Assembly (NCBI RefSeq): GCF_001642575.1
Contig: NZ_LXNG01000058.1
Span: 62,001-126,000 of the forward strand
Direction: 5' to 3'
DNA: 64,000 bases
Origin: Xanthomonas floridensis
Lineage (GTDB): Bacteria > Pseudomonadota > Gammaproteobacteria > Xanthomonadales > Xanthomonadaceae
A program made the position numbers and the translations under genes. The notes under the pieces were generated by a model that worked only from the letters and a program-made list of their open reading frames with translations, ran no database searches and had not been told where the DNA came from. This document shows, one piece after another, positions 54,940-64,000 of this stretch; positions within the stretch are counted from its first letter, which is position 1, and each line of letters opens with the position of its first letter.

Positions 54940-56817
54940 ATGTCCGTTTCTTCCGTTTTGCCGTCTCGCGCCATGCTGGCCGTGGGGTTGTCGCTGTGCG
55001 TGGCCAATCTGGCCCAGGCCGAGGCCGCCATCGATCTCGACGAAGTGGTGGTGACCGCCTCGCGCACCGCACAGACCCAGGACCAGACGCTGGCGCCGGT
55101 CACCGTGATCGACCGCGCGCAGATCGAGCGCCGCCAGGTCACCGCGTTGCAGGACCTGCTGCGTGGCGAAGCCGGTGTGTCGCTGGCCAATAACGGTGGC
55201 CCGGGCAAGGCGACCTCGTTGTTCCTGCGCGGCACCGAGTCGGATCATCTGGTGGTACTGATCGACGGCGTGCGCATCGGCTCGGCCACGTCCGGTGGCG
55301 CGGCGCTGCAGGACCTGCCGATCGAGCAGATCGAGCGCATCGAAATCGTGCGTGGGCCGTTTTCCAGCCTGTACGGCTCCGAGGCATTGGGTGGGGTGAT
55401 CCAGATCTTTACCCGTCGCCCGCAAGGCAGCTTCGTGCCCACGCTCAGCGTGGCGGCCGGCAGCGACAATGCGCGCCGTTATGGCGCCGGTGTCGCCGGG
55501 CGCAGCCAGGGCGATCTGAGCGAGGCCGGCGGCTGGTATTCGGTGAACGCCGTGCATGACGAAACCGATGGCATCAATGCGTATCTGGATACCAGCTCCA
55601 GTGCCTACGATCCGGACCGCGATGGCTATCGCAACGATTCGTTGAGCATGCAGGGCGGCTGGCGCTTCAACCGACAGTGGGATGCCGATGTGCATGCGTT
55701 GCGCGCGCAGAGCCGCAACGAATACGACGGCTCGGCCTTTGGCGGCAACCTGGGTAAAGGCGTGCAGCAGGCCGTGGGCGGGCGCGTGCGCTATGCGCCC
55801 AGCGACGCGCTCAAATTCACCGCCAGCCTGGGTAGCAGCGCCGATCTGAGCGATAGCTATTACGACGGCGCGTACCTGTCCACCTACGACACGCGCCGCA
55901 AGCAGGGCTCGCTGCAGGCCGACATCACCACCGCGCCCGGCCTGCTCACGGTTGGCTTCGACTGGCAGCGCGATGCCATCGCCAGCAGCGACACTTACGA
56001 TGCCGACAGCCGGATCGACCGCGCCGCGTTTGCGCAGTGGCAGCAGAGCTTCGGTCGCCAGTCGCTGCAGGCCAGCCTGCGGCGCAACGACAACAGCCAG
56101 TTCGGCGGCAAAACCACCGGCAGCCTGCTGTGGGGCTGGGATGTTGCCGAGCATCTGCGCCTGACCGCCAGCTATGGCACTGCGTTCAAGGCACCCACCT
56201 TCAACGAGCTGTACTACCCCGATTACGGCAATCCGCTGCTGGGGCCGGAAACCTCCAAAAGTGCCGAGCTGGGCCTGCGTGGCAGCTACGACTGGGGCGT
56301 GTGGACGCTCAATGCCTTCCAGACCCGTATCGACGATCTGATTGCCTACGATGCGGGGCTGGTGGATGCCACCCATCCGTTTGGGCAGCCGAACAACATC
56401 GACCAGGCGCGCATCCGCGGTGTGGAAGCCGGCTACGACACCGAGCTGGCCGGCTGGACCCTGCGCAGCGCGCTGACCTGGCTGCAGCCGCAGGCCGATG
56501 GCGAGGTCAATCATGGCAACTGGTTGCCGCGCCGCGCACGGCAGAGCGGGCGGATCGATGCCGACCGCAACTTTGGCGCGTTCGGCGTGGGCGCGAGCCT
56601 GTTCGGGTCGGGCAAGCGCTACGACGACCTGGCCAATACCGAGCAACTGGCCGGCTACGGCTTGCTGGATCTGCGCGTGAGCTATGCAGTGAACGCAGAC
56701 TGGAAGGTGCAGTTCACCGCCAACAATGTGTTCGACCGCCAGTACGAAACCGCACGCTGGTACGCACAGCCGGGACGCAACTACCTGCTGACCTTCCGCT
56801 ACCAGCCGGCGCAGTGA
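54940..56817 (+). CDS. btuB: Vitamin B12 TonB-dependent receptor BtuB
   Basis: A 625-residue outer-membrane receptor that imports cobalamin with TonB. The signal peptide ends at about residue 27 (LCVANLAQA), then comes the TonB box DEVVVTASR, the plug (SLFLRGTESDHLVVLIDGVRIGSATSGG, RIEIVRGPFSSLYGSEALGGVIQIFTRR) and a 22-strand barrel (NVFDRQYETARWYAQPGRNYLLTFRYQPAQ at the end). Length and plug motifs match BtuB. The cobalamin riboswitch directly upstream settles the ligand. Confidence 0.96.
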   Translation: MSVSSVLPSRAMLAVGLSLCVANLAQAEAAIDLDEVVVTASRTAQTQDQTLAPVTVIDRAQIERRQVTALQDLLRGEAGVSLANNGGPGKATSLFLRGTESDHLVVLIDGVRIGSATSGGAALQDLPIEQIERIEIVRGPFSSLYGSEALGGVIQIFTRRPQGSFVPTLSVAAGSDNARRYGAGVAGRSQGDLSEAGGWYSVNAVHDETDGINAYLDTSSSAYDPDRDGYRNDSLSMQGGWRFNRQWDADVHALRAQSRNEYDGSAFGGNLGKGVQQAVGGRVRYAPSDALKFTASLGSSADLSDSYYDGAYLSTYDTRRKQGSLQADITTAPGLLTVGFDWQRDAIASSDTYDADSRIDRAAFAQWQQSFGRQSLQASLRRNDNSQFGGKTTGSLLWGWDVAEHLRLTASYGTAFKAPTFNELYYPDYGNPLLGPETSKSAELGLRGSYDWGVWTLNAFQTRIDDLIAYDAGLVDATHPFGQPNNIDQARIRGVEAGYDTELAGWTLRSALTWLQPQADGEVNHGNWLPRRARQSGRIDADRNFGAFGVGASLFGSGKRYDDLANTEQLAGYGLLDLRVSYAVNADWKVQFTANNVFDRQYETARWYAQPGRNYLLTFRYQPAQ

Positions 56818-57215
56818 GACGCGGCAAACACTGCGCGGTTCCTTGAGGTAGACAGGCGGCCGGTGTCGACGGGTCGCCATAAGGGCCATTCCCGTGCGCA
56901 AGATCGTTGTTGAGGCAGGCACTACCCCGCAGCGGATGAAACGGGCAATGCAGCCAGCGGGGCGGGTGGCCCGGCAAGACGGGGCCGCTACACTGCGGCC
57001 CTGGCCGGCTGCGTCGCTCCCTGTGTTGCCCCACCTGCGGTTGCGTTTTTGAAGCGCCGTGGAATCCCGCAGCGCCGCCGCGCCTGCAGCGCACCAGGGC
57101 ATCTGCAGGCGGCATCGCGCATGCGTACCCGGCCATTGCCTCGCATCGCGCGGATGGATGGACCGATCTTCAGACCGACCGCTGCCTGCTGTTTGCCACT
57201 CTTCGAGGAACACCG
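56818..57215. other. Intergenic region between btuB and the BtuM-like genes
   Basis: About 400 bp. I looked for a second cobalamin riboswitch here and found no B12 box or GCCCCCGCAAC block. No coding frame is supported; it ends with CGAGGAA, the ribosome binding site of the next gene. Confidence 0.5.
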
Positions 57216-57809
57216 ATGACCCCGCTCTCCCGGCCCGCCCAGCGCAACCTGCTCATCGCCCTGATGCTGGCGATGACGGCCACCCGCTTCCATCACGTGG
57301 GCGATTGGCTGCATCTGCCCGATGCCTCGATGGCGGTGTTCTTCCTTGGCGGCTTGGCGCTGCGCCGGCATACGGCGTTTGCGCTGTTGCTGGCACTGGC
57401 GGTGCTGATCGACTGGGCCGCGGTATCGTTGGCCGGCGTCAGCGACTTCTGCATCACCGCCGCCTACGCCGCGCTGCCGCTGGCCTATGCCGTGCTGTGG
57501 TATGCCGGCCGTGCGTTGCAGGCGCGGCTTGCACCTGCGGCGATGCCGCTGTGCGCGGTCTGGGCGCTGGGGGTCGCGGCTGCAGCGGTATCGTTCCTGA
57601 TCTCCAATGGCGCGTTCTATTGGCTGGGCGGGCGCTACACCGACCCGCACTGGGCGCAGTACCTGCAGCGTGCGTGGCAGTGGGGCCCGGTGTTCGTGCG
57701 TAGCACAGCGCTGTATCTGGCGGTGGCTCTGGTCGCTGCAGGGTGTGTGCTGCGCTGGCGCGCCACCCGCGCTGCCGCCGACTCGACCACCGCGCTGGAG
57801 CTGTCATGA
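57216..57809 (+). CDS. BtuM-like vitamin B12 membrane transporter, copy 1
   Basis: A 197-residue polytopic membrane protein with about six hydrophobic helices and no signal peptide. Distinctive parts are RFHHVGDWLHLPDASMAVFFLGG, VLIDWAAVSLAGVSDFC (Cys79), ITAAYAALPLAYAVLWYAGR and ISNGAFYWLGGRYTDP. BtuM of Thiobacillus denitrificans, a solitary ECF-type S component of about 200 residues, takes up B12 and uses Cys80 to ligate and decyanate it. The size, a Cys at position 79 and a place right after btuB in a B12 cluster support the same role. The family call is inference from memory. CGAGGAA precedes the ATG, and the stop overlaps the next gene. Confidence 0.7.
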   Translation: MTPLSRPAQRNLLIALMLAMTATRFHHVGDWLHLPDASMAVFFLGGLALRRHTAFALLLALAVLIDWAAVSLAGVSDFCITAAYAALPLAYAVLWYAGRALQARLAPAAMPLCAVWALGVAAAAVSFLISNGAFYWLGGRYTDPHWAQYLQRAWQWGPVFVRSTALYLAVALVAAGCVLRWRATRAAADSTTALELS

Positions 57810-58417
57810 GCGTAGCTTCGCATCAGGCCGCGCCTGCCCGAACGGCCCTGCACGGCGGGGCCGCATGGGCCTGTGGCATCGCGCTGGCGCTGCTGATGGT
57901 CTGCACCCGCGGCCAGCATTTTGCCAGCGTGGACGTGTTGCCCAGCGCCTCGTGGGCGGTGTTCTTTCTGGCCGGTGCATTGCTGCGCCCGGTGTGGATG
58001 CTGCCGCTGCTGTTCGGGCTGGCATCGGCATTGGATCTGATCGGCCTGGCCTCCGGCAGCATCAGCGACTGGTGCCTGTCCCCGGCGTACTGGGCCTTGG
58101 CGCTGGCCTATGCCACGTTGTGGCTGGGCGGGCGGTGGTCTGCCATGCGGCTGGAACGCGATGCCTGGTCGGAGCTGCCACGGGTGCTTGGCGCGCTGTT
58201 GTTCAGTGGTAGCGCGGCCTATCTGCTGTCCAAGGGGGGCTTTTACTTCCTTTCCGGCCGCTACCCACAGGCCACGCTTGGCGGCTTCCTGGCCCGCGTG
58301 CCGGTGTACTACCCGCGCGCGCTCGGCACCCTGGCCGGCTACGTGGGCATCACTTTCGCATTGCTTGCCGCAGGGCGCAGCCTTGCCGCACGTCCACTGA
58401 TGGGAGAACGCGCATGA
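57806..58417 (+). CDS. BtuM-like vitamin B12 membrane transporter, copy 2
   Basis: A 203-residue paralogue of the preceding protein. Aligned features are LPSASWAVFFLAGALLR, LDLIGLASGSISDWC (Cys90), LSPAYWALALAYATLWLGGR and LLSKGGFYFLSGRYPQ. The SD-x-C plus AY-x-AL-x-LAYA-x-LW-x-x-GR pattern is shared with copy 1, but overall identity looks low, so the duplication is old. It overlaps copy 1 by ATGA and cobO by ATGA. It may have its own specificity or form a pair with copy 1. Confidence 0.68.
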   Translation: MSVASHQAAPARTALHGGAAWACGIALALLMVCTRGQHFASVDVLPSASWAVFFLAGALLRPVWMLPLLFGLASALDLIGLASGSISDWCLSPAYWALALAYATLWLGGRWSAMRLERDAWSELPRVLGALLFSGSAAYLLSKGGFYFLSGRYPQATLGGFLARVPVYYPRALGTLAGYVGITFALLAAGRSLAARPLMGERA

Positions 58418-59025
58418 CGCCCCCCGAGCACGACGACGCACATTATCGCGAACGCGCGCAACGCAAGAAGGAATTGGTGGACCGGCGCATCGCGCGCGCC
58501 GTGATCGACCGCGGCGTGCTGCTGGTCAATACCGGCAACGGCAAGGGCAAGAGTTCGTCCGGCTTCGGCATGCTGGCGCGCTCGCTCGGGCATGGCCTGT
58601 CCTGCGGCGTGGTGCAGTTCATCAAGGGCACGTTCTCTACTGGTGAAGAGGCGTTCTTTCGCCGTTTTCCCGATCTGCTCGACTACCACGTGATGGGCGA
58701 AGGCTTCACCTGGGAAACCCAGGACCGCAACGTGGACATCGCCGCCGCGCAGGCGGCCTGGCAGCTGGCGCGCGGCATGCTGGCCGATGCACGCTACGAC
58801 TTCGTGCTGCTGGACGAACTCAATATCGCCCTGGTGAAGGACTACGTTGCGTTGGACGAGGTGCTGGCCGCAGTGGCTGCGCGTCCGCCGGGCCAGCACG
58901 TGGTGATCACCGGACGCGCAGCGCCCGCCGGCTTGATCGAGGTGGCAGACACGGTCACCGAGATGCGGCTGGTCAAACATGCCTTCAACGCCGGCATCAA
59001 GGCGCAGCTAGGCATCGAGCTGTAG
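58414..59025 (+). CDS. cobO: Corrinoid adenosyltransferase (CobO/BtuR)
   Basis: A 203-residue ATP:cob(I)alamin adenosyltransferase that attaches the 5'-deoxyadenosyl group to reduced corrinoid. The P-loop variant is [36 protein letters not shown], and [16 protein letters not shown] are typical for CobO/CobA, as is [22 protein letters not shown]. It is coupled by ATGA to the BtuM-like gene upstream. Confidence 0.96.
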   Translation: MTPPEHDDAHYRERAQRKKELVDRRIARAVIDRGVLLVNTGNGKGKSSSGFGMLARSLGHGLSCGVVQFIKGTFSTGEEAFFRRFPDLLDYHVMGEGFTWETQDRNVDIAAAQAAWQLARGMLADARYDFVLLDELNIALVKDYVALDEVLAAVAARPPGQHVVITGRAAPAGLIEVADTVTEMRLVKHAFNAGIKAQLGIEL

Positions 59026-59089
59026 GCATGCGTGCGCGTGCGTTGCCCGGCGGTGGGCTGGCGTGTGGCATGCGGTTGGGCCGCGCACG

Positions 59090-60004
59090 ATGCTGCTGCT
59101 GATGGCCACCGCAGCAGTGCTGCTGGATCTGCTGTTGGGCGAGCCGCGGCGTGCACATCCGCTGGTGCTGTTTGGCCGCTGGGCGCAGCGCATCGAGCAA
59201 CGCCTGCACCGTGACCACCGCAGCGCCGGCGTGCTGGCGTGGTGTGTGACGGTGCTGCCGTGCACGGTACTGGCCGCAGGGCTGCAGGCGCTGTTGTGGT
59301 GGTGGTCGGCCTGGGCAGCGGCCGGATTTGCCGCCGTGGTGCTGTATCTGGCGCTGGGATTGCGCAGCCTGGGCGAACACGCGCAACCGGTGATCGCTGG
59401 GTTGCAGGCCGACGACCTGCCGGCAGCCCGCGCAGCAGTGGGCCGCATCGTCAGCCGCGATACCGCCGCACTGGATGCCACGCAGGTGGCCGCGGCCGCC
59501 ACCGAATCGGTGCTGGAGAACGGCAGCGACGCCGTATTTGCTGCGTTGTTCTGGGGCGTGATGCTGGGTGCGCCGGGCGCGGTGCTGTACCGGCTGTCCA
59601 ATACGCTGGATGCGATGTGGGGCTATCGCACGCCGCGCTACGCCAGCTTCGGCTGGGCGGCGGCACGGATCGACGATGTGCTCAACTGGTTGCCGGCACG
59701 CCTGACCGCAGTGACCTACGCCGCGCTCGGCACGACGCATGCGGGCCTGCGCTGCGCCTGGCGCCAGGGCCGCGGCTGGAAAAGCCCGAATGCCGGGCCG
59801 GTGATGGCCGCTGGTGCCGGCGCGCTGCGTGTGCGCCTGGGTGGCCCAGCGCCGTATCACGGCCAGTGGCAGACACGTCCCGCCTTGGGCGAGGGCGCTC
59901 CGGCCAGCGCCGACAGCGTGCGCCGCGCGCTGCTGCTGGTGCGCGCAGGCGTGCTGCTCTGGTTGCTGCTCGGCGCCTTGTCGATGGCAATGGTGATGCA
60001 ATGA
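59090..60004 (+). CDS. cbiB: Adenosylcobinamide-phosphate synthase CbiB (CobD)
   Basis: A 304-residue membrane protein that joins aminopropanol (phosphate) to adenosylcobyric acid. Family segments are [81 protein letters not shown], and [28 protein letters not shown] use ATG 59090 ([12 protein letters not shown]); a GTG at 59063 would add nine residues. Neither has a strong ribosome binding site. Confidence 0.93.
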   Translation: MLLLMATAAVLLDLLLGEPRRAHPLVLFGRWAQRIEQRLHRDHRSAGVLAWCVTVLPCTVLAAGLQALLWWWSAWAAAGFAAVVLYLALGLRSLGEHAQPVIAGLQADDLPAARAAVGRIVSRDTAALDATQVAAAATESVLENGSDAVFAALFWGVMLGAPGAVLYRLSNTLDAMWGYRTPRYASFGWAAARIDDVLNWLPARLTAVTYAALGTTHAGLRCAWRQGRGWKSPNAGPVMAAGAGALRVRLGGPAPYHGQWQTRPALGEGAPASADSVRRALLLVRAGVLLWLLLGALSMAMVMQ

Positions 60005-60091
60005 TCGCAGCCGGTGCCGACCGCCGCGCTGGCTGTGCAGTGCGCGGTTGCGACCGGGCGCGGCCGCATGTCTTTCCCTTTGGAGCACCGC

Positions 60092-61071
60092 ATGCTTGAA
60101 CATGGAGGCCGGTTGCGCCGCGCCGCGCAAACCTATGCGATCCCGCTGGCGCACTGGCTGGACCTGTCCACCGGCGTGAGCCCGTTTGCCTGGCCGGTGC
60201 CGTCGATTCCGGAGCCGGTGTGGCAGCGCCTGCCCGAAGACGACGACGGCCTGGCCGCAACCGCGGCGGCGTACTACGGCGCGCCGCAGGTGCTGCCGGT
60301 GGCAGGCTCGCAGGCGGCGATCCAGGCGCTGCCGCTGTTGCGTGGTCGCGGCCGTGTGGGCGTGCTTGCGCCGGGCTATGCCGAACATGCGCATGCCTGG
60401 CGACGCGCCGGCCACACCGTGGTGCCGCTGCCGGCAACGGCTTTGCTGCAGGCGGCGGATACCTTCGATGTGGTGGTGCTGATCCATCCCAATAATCCCT
60501 GCGCGGACAGCTTCGATCGTGAACTACTGTTGCAGCTGCATGCGCGGATGGCGGCGCGTGGCGGCTGGCTGGTGATCGACGAAGCCTTCATGGATGCGAC
60601 CCCGCATGCGAGCGTGTGCGCGCAGACGCAGCAGCCGGGCCTGGTGGTGCTGCGCTCGGTCGGCAAGTTCTTCGGCATGGCCGGCGCGCGGGCCGGCTTC
60701 GTGTGCGCGCAGGCGCCGCTGCTGGACGCCTTGCGCGAACAGCTGGGGCCATGGTCCGTGAGCGGGCCCACCCGCTGGGCCGTGCAGCAGGCCCTGGCCG
60801 ATACCGGCTGGCACGTGCAGGCACGCGCGCAACTGCACGCCGCATCGCAGCGGCTGGCGCAGTTGCTGCGTCGCCACGGCATCGTGCCATCGGCCGGTAC
60901 CGCGTTTTTTCAGTGGTGCGAACGCGCCGATGCGCAGGCCCTGCACGTGGCGCTGGCAAGGCGCGGCATTCTGACCCGGCTGTTCGATACCCCGGCCAGC
61001 CTGCGCTTCGGCCTGCCGCCCGATGCGGCCGGCGAGGCACGCCTGGACGCGGCACTGCGCGAGCTGCTGGC

Positions 61072-61075
<4 letters not shown>
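60092..61075 (+). CDS. cobD: L-threonine-O-3-phosphate decarboxylase (CobD/CobC)
   Basis: A 327-residue PLP enzyme of the aspartate aminotransferase fold that makes aminopropanol phosphate for the nucleotide loop. The N-terminus [34 protein letters not shown] is typical; [12 protein letters not shown] and [12 protein letters not shown] follow; the PLP Lys is expected in [19 protein letters not shown] 60092 has GGAG six bases upstream; ATG 60068 is in frame but lacks a site. It overlaps cobQ by ATGA. Confidence 0.93.
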
Positions 61076-62534
<1,459 letters not shown>

Positions 62535-62547
<13 letters not shown>

Positions 62548-63068
62548 TCCTGGGAGGCGCGCGCTCCGGCAAGAGCGCACTGGCCGAACGCCTCGCCGCC
62601 AGCGCGCTCGCCGCCGGCACGGCTGCCGAGGTGGCCTACGTCGCCACCGCGCAGGCCTTCGATGCGGAAATGCAGCAGCGCATCGCACATCACCGCAGCC
62701 GGCGCCCGCCGCAGTGGCAGTGCGTGGAAGAACCCGTTGCGCTGGCGGCCACCCTGCAGGCACTGGCGGCGCCGCAGCGCTGCGTACTGGTGGATTGCCT
62801 GACCCTGTGGCTGAGCAACCTGCTGGGTCACCCGGATGCGGATGCCTTCGCGCGCGAGCGCGCGGCACTGCTGGCCACGCTGCCGCAGCTGCCGGGGCAG
62901 ATCCTGCTGGTCAGTAACGAGGTGGGACAAGGCATCGTGCCGCTGGGCGAACTCACACGGCGTTTTGTCGACGAAGCCGGCTGGCTGCACCAGGCATTGG
63001 CGCTACAGTGCGAGCGGGTGGTGTTCGTGGTGGCGGGCTTGCCGATGGTGCTGAAGGGAGAGGGATGA
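62535..63068 (+). CDS. cobU: Adenosylcobinamide kinase/guanylyltransferase
   Basis: A 177-residue bifunctional enzyme (CobU/CobP) that phosphorylates adenosylcobinamide and transfers GMP. The P-loop is [18 protein letters not shown], and [13 protein letters not shown] contains the guanylated His. [26 protein letters not shown] and [12 protein letters not shown] are all family segments. It begins inside cobQ and overlaps the cobT start. Confidence 0.95.
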
Positions 63069-64000
63069 TGAGCAGCGACTGGATCTTTGCCGCATGCGCG
63101 GTGCCGGACGCACGCGTGCGTGCAGCTGCGCTGGCACGGCAGGAGCAACTGACCAAGCCGCACGGTGCGCTGGGCCGGCTCGAGCAGCTGGCGGTGCAGC
63201 TGGCGGCCTGGCAGCGCAACGAGCAGCCAGTGGTGCAGCGGATCTGGATCGCGGTGTATGCCGCCGACCACGGCGTCGCTGCCGAAGGCGTGTCTGCGTT
63301 TCCACAGGCGGTAACTGGCGAGATGGTGCGCAACTTCGCCCGTGGCGGTGCGGCGATTTCGGTGCTTGCGCGTGAACTCGGTGCGCGGCTGGAGGTAGTG
63401 AACCTGGGGGTGGTCAACGACCCGGGCGAGCTGCCGCGTGTGCGCCGCGCCTGGATCGCGCCTTCCAGCGCCAATATCTGCGAGCAACCGGCGATGACGC
63501 CCAGCCAGCTGCGCGACGCGCTCGCTGCAGGCGCGGAGAGCATTGCGCAGGCACGCAGCTGCGATACGCAGCTGTTTGTGGGCGGCGAGATGGGCATCGG
63601 CAACACCACCGCGGCCGCCGCGCTGGGCTGCGCGCTGTTGTCGCAGTTTCCGCAGGCGATGGCCGGCGCCGGTACCGGGCTGGATGCCGAAGGCATCGCA
63701 CACAAGGCCACCGTGATCACCCGCGCGCTCGCGCTGCACGCCGATGCCGCCACCCCGCTGGAGCGCCTGCGCCGGCTCGGCGGTTTCGAGATTGCCGCCC
63801 TGGTGGGCGCCTACATCGCTGCCGCGCAGGCCGGCATCCCGGTGCTGGTGGATGGCTTCATCACCACCGCCGCGGCGCTGGTGGCCACCCATCTCAACCC
63901 CGGCGTGCGGCAGTGGCTGCTGTTCGGGCACCGCTCGCACGAACGTGGCCACACCGCCTTGCTGCGCGCCCTGGATGCCGATCCGCTGCTGCAGCTGGAC
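63068..64000 (+). CDS. cobT: Nicotinate-nucleotide:dimethylbenzimidazole phosphoribosyltransferase (3' end outside window)
   Basis: About 311 residues are visible and the frame is open to the window end. It activates the lower ligand as alpha-ribazole phosphate. Typical segments are [66 protein letters not shown], and [11 protein letters not shown], with a catalytic-type Glu expected in [11 protein letters not shown] 63068 is five bases after GAGG; an adjacent ATG at 63065 is possible. The family length is about 350, so about 40 residues lie beyond the edge. cobS may follow, but cannot be seen. Confidence 0.94.
   Translation, partial: MSSDWIFAACAVPDARVRAAALARQEQLTKPHGALGRLEQLAVQLAAWQRNEQPVVQRIWIAVYAADHGVAAEGVSAFPQAVTGEMVRNFARGGAAISVLARELGARLEVVNLGVVNDPGELPRVRRAWIAPSSANICEQPAMTPSQLRDALAAGAESIAQARSCDTQLFVGGEMGIGNTTAAAALGCALLSQFPQAMAGAGTGLDAEGIAHKATVITRALALHADAATPLERLRRLGGFEIAALVGAYIAAAQAGIPVLVDGFITTAAALVATHLNPGVRQWLLFGHRSHERGHTALLRALDADPLLQLD

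Noticed and set aside
54595-57213. 872-residue minus-strand frame antisense to btuB
   Set aside because: It is the high-GC shadow of btuB and the riboswitch, with no recognisable domain.
56818-57215. Second cobalamin riboswitch before the BtuM-like genes
   Set aside because: No B12 box, no GCCCCCGCAAC block and no P1 pairing could be found.

Overview
The window is a high-GC gammaproteobacterial chromosome segment that fits Xanthomonas. The evidence is gene order and content: a colR/colS pair, coaE-pilD-pilC divergent from pilA-pilB, pilRS, sucCD, several TonB-dependent receptors, and dispersed repeat families (gggaatc heptads and ctctcccgc/gcgggag palindromes). Assignments rest on reading translated sequence; no database was searched.

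Layout. (1) 3-3074: 3' end of a rimK-like ATP-grasp gene, a strong terminator, then the ColR/ColS (VgrR/VgrS) two-component system. (2) 3137-12482: type IV pilus locus. coaE, pilD and pilC read leftward; two tandem pilin genes and pilB read rightward from a sigma-54 type promoter; the pilR/pilS pair that would activate that promoter reads leftward. The pilC-pilA-pilA-5' pilB block is visibly lower in GC than its flanks, suggesting an exchanged pilin cassette. (3) 12715-14844: sucCD and its terminator. (4) 14864-15801: a 9-bp tandem repeat tract bracketed by inverted copies of a palindromic repeat, then a DUF559 gene. (5) 15824-22522: nadE, a frameshifted glycosidase, bamD, and an rluD-pgeF-DUF4166-DCC operon. 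(6) 22892-28022: a chemoreceptor and PQQ glucose dehydrogenase. (7) 28478-32426: trehalose operon otsB-GH15-otsA. (8) 32785-42071: a TonB receptor, several envelope or periplasmic proteins of poorly known role (DUF3574 lipoprotein, XAC2610-like, LprI-like, DUF3014), an NCS2 permease, a GST and a GIY-YIG protein. (9) 42331-49810: TonB receptor, flavin monooxygenase, aldo/keto reductase and SsuACB, a probable organosulfur scavenging operon. (10) 49923-54077: clpB behind a sigma-32-like promoter, then metY. (11) 54625-64000: a cobalamin riboswitch followed by btuB, two tandem BtuM-like membrane proteins and cobO-cbiB-cobD-cobQ-cobU-cobT (cut by the window end), mostly joined by ATGA or short overlaps.

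How it works together. PilR/PilS plus sigma-54 would drive pilA, whose products PilD processes and PilB/PilC assemble. The B12 block looks like an uptake and salvage unit: BtuB at the outer membrane, two candidate inner-membrane importers, then adenosylation, aminopropanol attachment and lower-ligand activation, all probably repressed by B12 through the riboswitch. The most interesting under-described element is the pair of BtuM-like paralogues, each with a cysteine in an SD-x-C motif. The pilin cassette, the organosulfur operon and the bracketed 9-bp repeat follow.
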